Assembly (NCBI GenBank): GCA_001464165.1
Contig: LNEX01000383.1
Span: 1 to 21,359, forward strand
Direction: 5' to 3'
Origin: a bacterium Ga0077546
GTDB lineage: Bacteria; Cyanobacteriota; Vampirovibrionia; Obscuribacterales; Obscuribacteraceae
Length of the DNA stretch: 21,359 nt
Shown here piece by piece: positions 6,219-14,929 of this stretch (its first letter is position 1; every line of letters begins with the position of its first letter). The notes under the pieces are model-generated. The model searched no databases, had not been told where the DNA came from, and saw nothing but the letters and a program-made list of their open reading frames with translations. A program made the position numbers and the translations under genes.

Positions 6219-8444
6219 TTGGCCACAATCTCTTATTTTGATGTGGTTGTAAGTAGTGTTCGGCTGTCTAAGAGCGGGCATATCAGAGTAGAAAGTGATC
6301 ATGCAGGATTGATGGAAGCAAAAGCAGAACCTACTTTGAATCCAACAGAAAAACTCGACAGCGGACCTGCTAGGTCTGCCGTTAAGAGGCCTGTGCCAAT
6401 TGGTATTGGTGCTTTTGCTTTGGTTGGCTTGGTAAAGGTTCTGGCTATGGTGCTCTTTTCGTCTGGTTATATGAACCAGCTATTTGTGCCCTTTGTTCAG
6501 CACTTTATCAGTCACTTTGATAATCCCTGGGATTTCTATTTTCAAACCACCGCCCAGCGCGATCAGTTTCCTTATCAGCCGCTGATGCTTTATCTCATTG
6601 GCTTCTTTTGTTTGCCGCTAAAGCTTATTGGCTTTGACAATTCGTATTTGGTCAATTTCTTTATGAAATTGCCTACGCTTTTTAGCGATATTTTGATTGC
6701 TTTTTTATTGGTCAAAATGTTTCCTGCTCGCGTAAACAAAGTCTTTTGGTATTACTTTCTTTCGCCCATTATCCTTTACGCATGTTATGTCCACTCGCAG
6801 CTTGACTTGATACCGACGGCGATACTGTTTTCAGCGGTTTATTTTTTACGCAAGCACGATACTCTCAAGTCTGCACTGCTCTTTGGGTTGGCTCTAGCGA
6901 CTAAGTCTCATGTGGTAGCTGCCCTGCCCTTATGTCTCACCTATATTTATCGCAATCAGAAGCCAAAAATGGCTGCTCTTTATCTCGTTTGTTCGCTGCT
7001 TATGCTTGTTTTCTGGGTTTATCCATTTTTGTCTTCAGCTGGATTTCAAGCAATAGTTTTGCATAATCCGAAGCAGAGCCAGATTTTCGAGTCTTACATA
7101 AGTATTGGTTCAATGCATATTTTCTTGCCAGTTTTGGCTGTGTGCAGCACTTATGTGCGCTTTGCTCTCTATCCTAAAATCAATCTTGATTTGTTAGATG
7201 CCTTCCTCAACATAGTTTTTGCTTTATTTGTGGCACTAATTGTTCCCGCCCCGGGTTGGTACGTATGGATAGTGCCTTTTCTCAGCATTTTCATGATCAA
7301 ATATAGTCGCCGTGATAGTCGAATTGTGCCAGCTGGCATTGCGCTTTCGTGTTTCTATCTATTCTATTTTCTGTTTTTCCATCAGTTTGATTATCCGGCT
7401 ATTATTTTTTGCGATCATGTTTGGAATTTGGCGATACAGGGTGAACACCTCTCTTCTCTCGCCTTTACTCTGCTAGAAGCAACTCTTTTGGCTAATATTG
7501 TGCTCTGCTATCGCACTGGGGTGCGAAGCAATTCTAGCTATAAGCGTGAGAAAGCCATTGTCATTGGCATCGGTGGAGATAGTGGTGCGGGAAAGTCGAC
7601 GCTGCTTAAAGATATAAAATCGTTACTGCAGAATAGGGTCGTAGAGCTAGAAGGCGACGCGGACCACAAATGGGCTAGGCATGATGAAAATTGGAAAGGT
7701 AAAGACATTACTCATCTTGATCCTAAGGCCAATTTTCTCCATAGGCAGGCCGATACGCTCTTCAATCTCAAGCGTGGTCGCAGTGTTGAGCGTGTCGATT
7801 ATGATCATTCAACTGGTGCCTTTACCAGCGCTCGGGTGATCGAGCCAAATGATTTCATTGTGCTCTCAGGTTTGCATACTTTCTACTTACCTAAGTCGCG
7901 TAAAGTGATTGACCTCAAGATTTTCATGGATCCGGAAGCTGAGCTCAAGACTTTTTGGAAAGTCAGTCGCGATCATCGCGAACGAGGCTATACCGAGAAA
8001 CAGGCTAGCGCTCAGATTAGTCGAAGAAAGACTGATGCTGACAAGTTTATTTCGCCTCAAAGAGAGTTTGCCGACCTCTGCATTCGTTATTATCCTCAAG
8101 CTTTACTTGATGAAGGCTCGCTAACAGCCCAGGCCAAACTTTCGCTCAAGTTGTCTCTTAGTTCAAGTATTCAATTAGAAGATTTAGTGCAAGAACTTAT
8201 GGCCAATGGTTTGCTCTTGCATTGGGATTATAGTGAGAATCTATCGAAACAAGATTTGACTCTTTCTGAGCCAGTGCCACCGGCACTTTTGCAAAAATTG
8301 GCGAGTGACTTGATTCCTAATTTAGAAGAGTTAGTTGAAAATAAAATTGAGTGGGCCGAGGATTTACGCGGCTTTGTGCAGTTGATTATTTTGCTTATCA
8401 TCAATGATCTGATGAAAGACAAGGAAGAAATGCATGAAGAGTAA
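6219..8444 (+). CDS. Fusion protein: GT-C-like membrane glycosyltransferase plus uridine kinase/PRK-like domain
   Basis: This 741-residue protein has two unrelated parts. Residues 60-430 are polytopic (about ten hydrophobic segments). The first external loop contains DNPWDFY (101-107) and FPYQPLMLY (117-125), like GT-C glycosyltransferases that use lipid-linked sugars. Residues 445-625 form a P-loop kinase domain of the uridine kinase/phosphoribulokinase type: Walker A GDSGAGKST (453-461), LDPKANFLHRQADTLFNLKRG (starting at 500), a VDYDHSTG loop, SGLHTFY (550-556) replacing the family's EG motif, DLKIFMDP (565-572) and RDHRERGY (584-591). The last 115 residues are helical and unassigned. The start is uncertain: TTG at 6219 has no Shine-Dalgarno sequence, and ATG at 6312 (residue 32) has AGGA only three bases away. 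It is the first gene of the eight-gene cluster and overlaps the next by 11 bases. Confidence 0.8.
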   Translation: MATISYFDVVVSSVRLSKSGHIRVESDHAGLMEAKAEPTLNPTEKLDSGPARSAVKRPVPIGIGAFALVGLVKVLAMVLFSSGYMNQLFVPFVQHFISHFDNPWDFYFQTTAQRDQFPYQPLMLYLIGFFCLPLKLIGFDNSYLVNFFMKLPTLFSDILIAFLLVKMFPARVNKVFWYYFLSPIILYACYVHSQLDLIPTAILFSAVYFLRKHDTLKSALLFGLALATKSHVVAALPLCLTYIYRNQKPKMAALYLVCSLLMLVFWVYPFLSSAGFQAIVLHNPKQSQIFESYISIGSMHIFLPVLAVCSTYVRFALYPKINLDLLDAFLNIVFALFVALIVPAPGWYVWIVPFLSIFMIKYSRRDSRIVPAGIALSCFYLFYFLFFHQFDYPAIIFCDHVWNLAIQGEHLSSLAFTLLEATLLANIVLCYRTGVRSNSSYKREKAIVIGIGGDSGAGKSTLLKDIKSLLQNRVVELEGDADHKWARHDENWKGKDITHLDPKANFLHRQADTLFNLKRGRSVERVDYDHSTGAFTSARVIEPNDFIVLSGLHTFYLPKSRKVIDLKIFMDPEAELKTFWKVSRDHRERGYTEKQASAQISRRKTDADKFISPQREFADLCIRYYPQALLDEGSLTAQAKLSLKLSLSSSIQLEDLVQELMANGLLLHWDYSENLSKQDLTLSEPVPPALLQKLASDLIPNLEELVENKIEWAEDLRGFVQLIILLIINDLMKDKEEMHEE

Positions 8445-9120
8445 AGGCATTCTCCTTGATCTCGATAATACAGTCTATGACTATAAACTGGCGCACGAAC
8501 CTGCCATTGCAGGTGCTTTGCAGTGGCTGGCCTCTGAGCTTGAGCAAACACTTGAAATAGTTGAGGGGCAATATGTCGATTGTCGCATGAAGGTTAATAA
8601 AAACCTACATGGTTTGGCTTCTTCTCATAGCCGCTTGCTTTATTTTCAGGGTATAGCCGAGGCCTTTGGTCGCTTTCCGCATCTGTTGTCTTGTGCTGCT
8701 GAAGATCTTTATTGGCAAATATTTTTTGATAATATGCAGCTGCGCCCAGGCTGCCTAGCTTTTCTTCAATCAGTGGGTTTGCCCGTCGCTATTGTTACCG
8801 ATTTGACTGCGCGCATACAGTTTGAAAAAATCGCGCACCTTAAGATTGATAACTATTTGCAGGCTATTGTTACCAGCGAAGAAAGTGGTCATGAAAAGCC
8901 CCATCCCCGCATGTTTGAGCTGGCGGCCCAGAAGCTCAGCTTGCCCTTAGCTAGTCTTTGCATGATTGGTGATAGCTTTGAGCGCGATATTGAAGGTGCA
9001 CGAAAACTTGGTCTTGACTGCTATTGGTTTAACGCTGAAGGTGGAAATATTGAGCGAGTCTGCGACAGTGTTACTATTTTTGATGATTTTCTCCAGTTGC
9101 TTGAGTTGGTAAGAAAATGA
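8434..9120 (+). CDS. HAD-superfamily (subfamily IA) phosphatase
   Basis: This 228-residue cytosolic protein has all four HAD motifs: LLDLDNTVYDY with nucleophile Asp9 and acid/base Asp11, the motif II threonine in AIVTDLT (Thr122), Lys155 in HEKPHP, and IGDSFERDIEGA with Asp180 and Asp185. A helical cap occupies about residues 18-95, as in haloacid dehalogenase/phosphoglycolate phosphatase-like members. It most likely dephosphorylates a small phospho-sugar or polyol; the substrate is not readable. AGGAAG six bases before the ATG supports the start, which lies inside the end of the upstream fusion gene. Its TGA overlaps the ATG of the aldolase gene (ATGA), so both are probably made together and act in one pathway. 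Confidence 0.88.
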   Translation: MKSKGILLDLDNTVYDYKLAHEPAIAGALQWLASELEQTLEIVEGQYVDCRMKVNKNLHGLASSHSRLLYFQGIAEAFGRFPHLLSCAAEDLYWQIFFDNMQLRPGCLAFLQSVGLPVAIVTDLTARIQFEKIAHLKIDNYLQAIVTSEESGHEKPHPRMFELAAQKLSLPLASLCMIGDSFERDIEGARKLGLDCYWFNAEGGNIERVCDSVTIFDDFLQLLELVRK

Positions 9121-10253
9121 ACTCGATAGAGACTGAAATGGCTGATCTCATAGAAATATCGCGCTTTGCTGGCGAACGTTTTGATTTGGTGCAAGCTGGT
9201 GGCGGCAATACATCGGTCAAGCTTGATGATGGGCGAATTTTCGTTAAGGCCTCAGGTATGGCTCTTAGTGAAGTCAGTTCAGAGTCTGATTTTTGCTTGT
9301 TAGAATGGCCAAGTCTGGTTCAGTTTTTATCTAGCTGCGCCACTAATGCTACTACTGAAATACTGGAAGCTCAGGCGAAAATAGCAGTGGCTGCCGCTCT
9401 AAGCACAGAGTCTTCTAGCAAACGTCGACCATCAATTGAAACGCTGCTGCATTGCTTGCTAGGAAAGTATACGCTGCATACCCATCCGATTGCGGTGGCC
9501 TCCTTGGTTTGTCGTAGTGATTGGCAAAAAATAGTAGCTGATATTTTTGCTACTACTTTTCCACAGTATCAAGATGCTCTCTTTATGGTGCCTTATAGAA
9601 CTCCAGGGCCAGCCTTGGCTGTGGCTCTTCTCCAGCAGCTCAAAGAGAAAAACTGGCAGTCTGCTAAGCCTGATAAGGCAAGTATAGCCATTGTCTTTTT
9701 GGAAAACCATGGGCTGATTGTTGCTGGCGCAAGCAAACAGGTGGTGATGCAGATTACCAATGAAGTTGTCGACAAGTTGGCCAGCCGGCTTACATTTAAC
9801 CTCTACCGCTATAAGTTAGTCAATTTTGCCTCGGCCCTAGTCAATCAAGTTTGTGGTACGAAATGGTTGGCTTATTTGAGTGACGACCATATTTTGCTGG
9901 ATGCCCTGCGACGTGACCCGGCATATTTACTAGCTTCTTGTGCTACACCCGATCAGCCTGTTTATTGCTGGGCTCGAGGTATGGCTTTGACTGAGTTTGA
10001 TAGCCCTGAGGCTGTGCAGTCAGTGGCCGATTATCTAGAGCAGTTTGGTCATCCACCCAAAGTGATAATTTCAGGGGAGCATGTTTTGCTACTTGGTCAG
10101 AGCTTGCGAAAGTGCCGTGAAACTGAAGAAGTTTTGCGTTCTCATGTGATGTTACAACTCGGTGGTGAGCTTGCCACCATGAATTATTTGAACCAGGGTG
10201 AAGTCGATTATTTAAGCGATTGGGAAGCTGAAAAATACAGGCAGACCCTATGA
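9117..10253 (+). CDS. Class II aldolase/adducin-family protein
   Basis: Residues 1-225 of this 378-residue protein form a class II aldolase domain: QAGGGNTSVKL (26-36, phosphate-binding loop), VKASGMAL (43-50), SIET with Glu108, the zinc ligands in LHTHP (His121, His123) and LENHGLIVAG (195-204, third ligand His198). All metal ligands are present, so it should be active. Family members cleave or form ketose phosphates with DHAP (fuculose-1-P, rhamnulose-1-P, ribulose-5-P types). The C-terminal 150 residues (about 226-378) are an extension seen in longer family members such as bifunctional aldolase/dehydrogenases, but I see no Rossmann glycine motif in it. Overlaps of ATGA type on both sides place it in the core of the cluster. 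The aldehyde acceptor is unknown. Confidence 0.85.
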   Translation: MNSIETEMADLIEISRFAGERFDLVQAGGGNTSVKLDDGRIFVKASGMALSEVSSESDFCLLEWPSLVQFLSSCATNATTEILEAQAKIAVAAALSTESSSKRRPSIETLLHCLLGKYTLHTHPIAVASLVCRSDWQKIVADIFATTFPQYQDALFMVPYRTPGPALAVALLQQLKEKNWQSAKPDKASIAIVFLENHGLIVAGASKQVVMQITNEVVDKLASRLTFNLYRYKLVNFASALVNQVCGTKWLAYLSDDHILLDALRRDPAYLLASCATPDQPVYCWARGMALTEFDSPEAVQSVADYLEQFGHPPKVIISGEHVLLLGQSLRKCRETEEVLRSHVMLQLGGELATMNYLNQGEVDYLSDWEAEKYRQTL

Positions 10254-11863
10254 CCCATGTTGTAATTCCGATGTCTGGTTTAGGCGAACGCTTTATCAAG
10301 GCTGGCTACAGGCTGCCAAAACCATTAATTGAAGTAGACGGCAAGCCGATGATTGAGCATGTTGTCTCGATGTTTTCTTCTGACGATAAGTTTACTTTTG
10401 TCTGCAATCAAGAGCATTTGAGCCAGACTGATTTTAATTTGCGTGAGGTTCTCAATCGCGTTGCTCCCAGCGCTGAGATTATTTCGATTGACACCCATAG
10501 AAAAGGCCCTGTTTATGCCGTTGCACAATGTCTCGATCGCATCGAAGAGGCAGAAGCGACTATCGTTAATTATTGCGATTTCTATTCATATTGGAATTAT
10601 TCTGATTTCTTAGCGAAAACTCGCAGCAGAAGAGCTGCTGGCGCTGTAGCAGCCTACCGCAATTTTCATCCTCATATGCTTGGTACAGACAACTATGCCT
10701 TCATAAAGGAGAATAATCTTTGGTTAGAAGCGATTCAAGAGAAGAAGCCATTTACGAACAATCGCATGGCCGAATTTGCTTCTAACGGCACCTACTATTT
10801 TTCTCGTGGCCAGTACATCAAGCATTACTTCCAAGAGCTGATGAAACAAGATATTCAGGTCAACGGTGAATACTATGTCAGTATGGTTTATAACCTAATG
10901 GTGGCTGATGAGCTGCGTGTATTGGTATACGAAGTAGATTATATGCTGCAATGGGGTACGCCACGCGATCTTGAAGAGTACCAGCACTGGTCTGACTATT
11001 TCTCTAGGCTAGCTCAAGAAGGCCTTGAAGATCAGCCTAGGACAGGACAAAAGAGTAGACTTAGTGAGCCTCAGTCTAGTTTGGTTAACACTTGTTTGAT
11101 ACCTATGGCCGGAAAAGGCTCGCGATTTGCTGAGGTTGGCTATTTAACACCAAAGCCGCTGATTCCAGTTTCGAACAAACCGATGGTAGTGCTTGCCTGC
11201 GACAATTTACCGCCGGCATCGCGTTACGTCTTCGTAGCGCAGAAAGAGCACCTCGATAATTCGCAGTTGAAAGGAATTTTGACTGAGCAGTTTCCTAATG
11301 TCAGCGTTGTTGCCATTGATGGTATCACTGAAGGGCAGGCTTCTTCTTGCCAGCTAGGCATTGATGGCGCTGAGCCGCCAATTGACCCTGAGTCTAGTTT
11401 GCTGATCGGTGCCTGCGATAACGGTATCGTTTACGAGCAAAGCAAGTGGCAGGCGCTGATGGCCGATCAAACTATTGATATGGCAGCCTTTAGCTTTCGT
11501 AATCATCCTTCTAGTGAACGCAATCCTCAAATGTTTGGCTGGCTGAAAATTGACGACAAGCCTGCTGAATTTCCTTTGATTACTGGGGTTTCGGTGAAGA
11601 AGGCAATTTCTGAGAACCCGAGAGCCGACCACGCTATTGTTGGTGCTTTCTTCTTTCGCAAAGCGAAGTACTTTGATGGGGAGTTCTATGTAGACAGTAT
11701 GGTCGGTGTGTTGGCACAGCTGGGGCTTAAATGCGTGGCTTTTGAGGTGGTTGATTATATTTCGTTCGGCATACCGAATGATCTCAAAACATTTGATTAC
11801 TGGCAGTCGTTTTTCAAAAAATGCTCGTGGCACGAGTACAAGAAAGAGGTCAGTAAAATATAG
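10250..11863 (+). CDS. Protein with two tandem sugar-phosphate nucleotidyltransferase domains
   Basis: This 537-residue protein contains two complete GT-A-fold nucleotidyltransferase modules. Module 1 (1-255) has IPMSGLGERF (6-15), PKPLIEV (23-29), a metal site in NYCDFY (Asp110) and GTPRDLEEY (236-244). Module 2 (278-530) repeats the order: IPMAGKGSRF (284-293), TPKPLIPV (300-307), ACDNG (388-392, Asp390) and GIPNDLKTF (507-515). Both keep the glycine-rich NTP loop and the Lys of PKPLI, so both may be active. A hydrophilic linker lies at about 256-277. Family members join a sugar or polyol phosphate to CTP, UTP, GTP or dTTP. The gene overlaps the aldolase gene by four bases and ends two bases before the GT2 gene. 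Which nucleotide is used, and whether each module has its own substrate, cannot be told. Confidence 0.87.
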   Translation: MTHVVIPMSGLGERFIKAGYRLPKPLIEVDGKPMIEHVVSMFSSDDKFTFVCNQEHLSQTDFNLREVLNRVAPSAEIISIDTHRKGPVYAVAQCLDRIEEAEATIVNYCDFYSYWNYSDFLAKTRSRRAAGAVAAYRNFHPHMLGTDNYAFIKENNLWLEAIQEKKPFTNNRMAEFASNGTYYFSRGQYIKHYFQELMKQDIQVNGEYYVSMVYNLMVADELRVLVYEVDYMLQWGTPRDLEEYQHWSDYFSRLAQEGLEDQPRTGQKSRLSEPQSSLVNTCLIPMAGKGSRFAEVGYLTPKPLIPVSNKPMVVLACDNLPPASRYVFVAQKEHLDNSQLKGILTEQFPNVSVVAIDGITEGQASSCQLGIDGAEPPIDPESSLLIGACDNGIVYEQSKWQALMADQTIDMAAFSFRNHPSSERNPQMFGWLKIDDKPAEFPLITGVSVKKAISENPRADHAIVGAFFFRKAKYFDGEFYVDSMVGVLAQLGLKCVAFEVVDYISFGIPNDLKTFDYWQSFFKKCSWHEYKKEVSKI

Positions 11864-11865
11864 CG

Positions 11866-12633
11866 ATGACCAGCGATTTAAGTGATATGCACAAAAGCCA
11901 GGCTAAGAATCAGACATTTACGGTGGTAATGCCGTGCTATAACGAATCGAAAAATATTCCTCTTATTCTCAGCCGCTTTGAGAGTATTGCGGCCAACGAT
12001 GTCTCGCAGGTTCAGTTGCTGCTCGTCGATAACGGCTCTACCGATGAGACACCGGCGGTGCTAGCCAGCCAGTTGCCATCATACTCTTTCGCTACATCAA
12101 TTAGGGTGCCAGTTAATCAAGGTTATGGGTTTGGTATTCTTGAAGGTTTGCGTGCATGCGAAAGTGATTATATTGGATGGACTCACGCTGATATGCAGAC
12201 AGATCCAAGCGATATCGTCAAGGCTCTTGAGATAGTCAAACAAGCAAATTATCCAAGAGATATTTATGTCAAAGGATTGCGGCGTGGTCGGCCTTTGGCT
12301 GACTCGTTTTTTACTGGGGGAATGAGTCTATTTGAGACTTTCTACATGGGCACCAACTTGTGGGATATTAATGCCCAGCCCAATATTTTTCATCGGTCTT
12401 TCTTTCAGGCTTGGTCTGAGCCGCCCACTGACTTTGCCTTAGACCTTTATGCCTATTATATGGCTAGGCAGAGGAGTCTAAACATTGTTCGATTTGATGT
12501 GGTATTTCCTCCGCGCATTCACGGTGAGTCAAAGTGGAATACCGGCTTTCAGTCGAAAGTGAAATTTATTAAGCGCACTGTCGATTTTAGTATCAAACTT
12601 AAGCAATCTCTCAATAAATCGCTCAATAAATAA
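11866..12633 (+). CDS. Family 2 glycosyltransferase (DPM/undecaprenyl-phosphate type)
   Basis: This 255-residue protein has a GT2 GT-A fold: VVMPCYNESKNIPLIL (20-35), LLVDNGSTDET (52-62) with Asp55, NQGYGFG (84-90) and the metal-binding HADMQTDP (107-114). A later region INAQPNIFHRSF is like the acceptor region of polyprenyl-phosphate mannosyl/glucosyltransferases, and RIHGESKWN (217-225) lies near the end. No C-terminal membrane helices are present, so membrane contact must be peripheral or by partners. It probably loads an activated sugar onto a lipid phosphate carrier for use by the GT-C proteins of the same cluster, which is inferred. ATG at 11866 lies two bases after the previous stop without a clear Shine-Dalgarno sequence; ATG at 11887 is an alternative. 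Confidence 0.85.
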   Translation: MTSDLSDMHKSQAKNQTFTVVMPCYNESKNIPLILSRFESIAANDVSQVQLLLVDNGSTDETPAVLASQLPSYSFATSIRVPVNQGYGFGILEGLRACESDYIGWTHADMQTDPSDIVKALEIVKQANYPRDIYVKGLRRGRPLADSFFTGGMSLFETFYMGTNLWDINAQPNIFHRSFFQAWSEPPTDFALDLYAYYMARQRSLNIVRFDVVFPPRIHGESKWNTGFQSKVKFIKRTVDFSIKLKQSLNKSLNK

Positions 12634-12648
12634 TTAGGGGAAGTTTGA

Positions 12649-13242
12649 ATGCATTTTATTGCCCACCGTATCAATCAACTGGAACAATTGCGTCAAGTGC
12701 CCGCTTTGTTTGGTTGCGAAATAGATTTGCGAGATCGTGGCGAGCGTTTAATTTTGCAGCATGACCCTTTCAAAGATGGAGAAGATGCAGAGCCATTTTT
12801 TGCTGAGTACAAGAAGCACGGTACATTGATTTTAAACGTTAAGAGTGAGCGTATTGAAGATACTGTTTTGTCCCTGATGGAGAAATACCAAATCGAGAAT
12901 TATTTCTTTCTTGATTCGTCGTTGCCGATGATTGTCAATCTGACCAAGCGCGGGGAGAAGCGTATTGCGCTGCGCTATTCTGAGTTTGAGACAATCGAAA
13001 CAGTGCTCAATTTCGCTGGCTTAGTTGATTGGGTTTGGATTGACTGCTTCACTCGCTTATCGCTCAGCAAGGAAGACTATATGCTGCTAAAGGACGCTAA
13101 CTTCAAGCTTTGTTTAGTTTCGCCTGAATTACAGGGCCGTCCTGAAGATATCGCCGCTTACAAAAAGCAGATGGCTGAAGCTGAAATTGTCATGGACGCC
13201 ATTTGTACCAAGCAACATAATATTGACCTCTGGAGCGCTTAG
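12649..13242 (+). CDS. Small glycerophosphodiester phosphodiesterase-like (PI-PLC fold) protein
   Basis: This 197-residue protein looks like a shortened GDPD/PI-PLC TIM barrel. It begins directly with FIAHR (3-7, His6), then CEIDLRD (23-29, Glu24 and Asp26 as metal ligands), LQHDPF (36-41, His38 as the second catalytic His) and LNVK (62-65). These are the catalytic markers of GDPD enzymes, but the protein is about 50 residues shorter than typical GDPDs (about 250) and has no signal peptide. Small proteins of this kind occur in polysaccharide clusters with unknown substrates. A phosphodiester such as a nucleotide- or glycerol-linked intermediate is a guess. AGGGGA seven bases before the ATG is a strong ribosome binding site. 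The next gene starts one base after its stop. Confidence 0.7.
   Translation: MHFIAHRINQLEQLRQVPALFGCEIDLRDRGERLILQHDPFKDGEDAEPFFAEYKKHGTLILNVKSERIEDTVLSLMEKYQIENYFFLDSSLPMIVNLTKRGEKRIALRYSEFETIETVLNFAGLVDWVWIDCFTRLSLSKEDYMLLKDANFKLCLVSPELQGRPEDIAAYKKQMAEAEIVMDAICTKQHNIDLWSA
13232..13235 (+). promoter_or_regulatory. Shine-Dalgarno sequence of the 13244 gene
   Basis: GGAG lies eight bases before ATG 13244, inside the end of the preceding gene. It favours this start over the in-frame ATG at 13187, which would overlap the preceding gene by 56 bases. Confidence 0.65.
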
Positions 13243-13243
13243 T

Positions 13244-14929
13244 ATGCCTCTGCTTGGCGAAGTAATTAGAGAGCCGGGGCAGGCCGCGCCAGCGGAATAC
13301 AAGAACGTAGATGATAAGCCAATGGCCAGCGATTTGGCCATGGTTGTGTTGCTTGCTGCTGGTTCGTTGTCATTGCTTACGCTGCTAATCAGCTTACGCT
13401 GGTGGCTGGGTCACCCGATGTTGATTTATTGTGATCAGGGCCTCTACGTTCACATGGCCCAGCTTCTTCTTGATGGAAAAGTGCCTTACATAGATATGTT
13501 TGACGTTAATCCACCGTTGGCGATTTATATTCAGATCTTGCCAGTGGTTCTTTCTCGTCTCTTTCATGTCCCTGCACCTTTGAGTTTTTCAATCTATGTT
13601 TCTGCCGTAGAGATTCTTAGTTGCTTAATGATGTTGTGGATTCTGCCTGCTTCTCGGCGAACGGGAGCTGTCGTACTTGGTGCCTGTGCCATGATTGGCT
13701 TTGCCTATTTCAATCAGGTTCAACGGCTGGATTTTGGACAGCGTGAACATATTTTTTGTATCGTTTATGCCCCCTTTCTGCTCTTGCGTTACTTGCGTTG
13801 GCAGGGTATTGAGGTAGGGCGCTGGCCTTGTATTGCTGCTGGAGTTTTGGCTGGTATTGGTTTGGCTCTCAAACCGCATTTTATGCTGATGGCTTGTGCC
13901 CCTGAATTGGTTTGGTGGTTACGCTGTCGTCAGTTTAAGCCTTTGATTGCCACTGAGGTTCGTGCGGCGGTGGCGGTGATTGCAATCTATCTGGTTCATT
14001 TTCTCTTTCTACCGCCTCAAGAACTTAAGGCGTTTTTCAATTTTGTGGTGCCAATCTATAAAGAAGGTTATGAATATTACGTTACTTCTCCTATCTTCAA
14101 TATGGCTAGTTTCTGGCGTGTCGATTTTCTCTTGCTTGCCTTGGCCGCTTTGCTGGCTGTAGTCTTTGCCCCGTCGAGTAGCTTGCCTTTGGCTCTGTGT
14201 GCTTTCTCTTTTATGTCAGCTGTGGTTTTTGTACTGGCCGGTCAGGATTGGTCATGCCATATGATTGCAGTGCGCATGGGAAACACTATGGCTTTGGCCG
14301 TTGAGGCAGCTTTGCTCTATCAGCTACTGCCTCTTAAGGCAATTAGATGGGGGCGGCCAGAATTAGAATTGACTGGTATGGCTGCTTCTGTGGTGGCGCT
14401 CACCGTTGTGGGCGGTGGTATGTATTTAAATTCGGTGCAGACAGTTGAAGAAGAAGAGCTGCGCAACCGCCAGCCTTACCCCTTGGTGCAGGTGGGCTAT
14501 CCTGAATGGGGTATGGGTACGGCTGATGATATGGACTGGTTTGTGTCTACTTGCCTAGAGCACAGTAGCAAGGGTGATTCATTGATCTTTATCTGCGCCT
14601 CGATGGCCCCAGGCTATCCTGTGCTTTTGCAAACTGAGCGCAAGGCCGGTTCGCGCTTCTTGCATGGCATGATGCTGCCGATTTTGTCATTTATCGTTGA
14701 TAAACCAGACCTCGATGCTAAAGCTAAAGAGCGCTTCAAAGGTTACAAGAAGCAAGTTATTGACTGGTATACCGAAGACATTGAGAAGAATCGACCGAAG
14801 CTAATTTTCATACAAGATAATCCAATGAGCTGGGTATTGGGCGATGCTGATTTCATCAATACCAGAATGCCAAACTATAAGGTGGTTGAGCGGAAGGGTG
14901 GGATCAGTGTTTATAAACGCAAAGACTAA
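13244..14929 (+). CDS. Polytopic GT-C-like glycosyltransferase (GT39/ArnT-like layout), first of a pair
   Basis: This 561-residue membrane protein has about ten or more hydrophobic segments between residues 30 and 400 and a soluble C-terminal domain of about 150 residues. The first external loop carries the GT-C signature: YCDQGLYVHMAQLLLDGKVP starting at 62, then YIDMFDVNPPLAIY, with Asp64, Asp84 and Asp87 as candidate catalytic or metal residues. Family members transfer sugars from polyprenyl-phosphate donors on the outer face of the membrane. The soluble tail includes DDMDWFVSTCLEHS and a IFICASMAPGYPVLLQTER region, matched in position by a similar ...ILNGRLLPGFPLYALVERP region in the next gene, so the two are probably paralogs. 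It starts one base after the GDPD-like gene, and its TAA overlaps the next ATG (TAATG). Confidence 0.78.
   Translation: MPLLGEVIREPGQAAPAEYKNVDDKPMASDLAMVVLLAAGSLSLLTLLISLRWWLGHPMLIYCDQGLYVHMAQLLLDGKVPYIDMFDVNPPLAIYIQILPVVLSRLFHVPAPLSFSIYVSAVEILSCLMMLWILPASRRTGAVVLGACAMIGFAYFNQVQRLDFGQREHIFCIVYAPFLLLRYLRWQGIEVGRWPCIAAGVLAGIGLALKPHFMLMACAPELVWWLRCRQFKPLIATEVRAAVAVIAIYLVHFLFLPPQELKAFFNFVVPIYKEGYEYYVTSPIFNMASFWRVDFLLLALAALLAVVFAPSSSLPLALCAFSFMSAVVFVLAGQDWSCHMIAVRMGNTMALAVEAALLYQLLPLKAIRWGRPELELTGMAASVVALTVVGGGMYLNSVQTVEEEELRNRQPYPLVQVGYPEWGMGTADDMDWFVSTCLEHSSKGDSLIFICASMAPGYPVLLQTERKAGSRFLHGMMLPILSFIVDKPDLDAKAKERFKGYKKQVIDWYTEDIEKNRPKLIFIQDNPMSWVLGDADFINTRMPNYKVVERKGGISVYKRKD

Noticed and set aside
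13187..13243. ATG 13187 as start of the first GT-C gene
   Set aside because: It would overlap the GDPD-like gene by 56 bases; ATG 13244 has a GGAG sequence at good spacing and lies one base after the previous stop.
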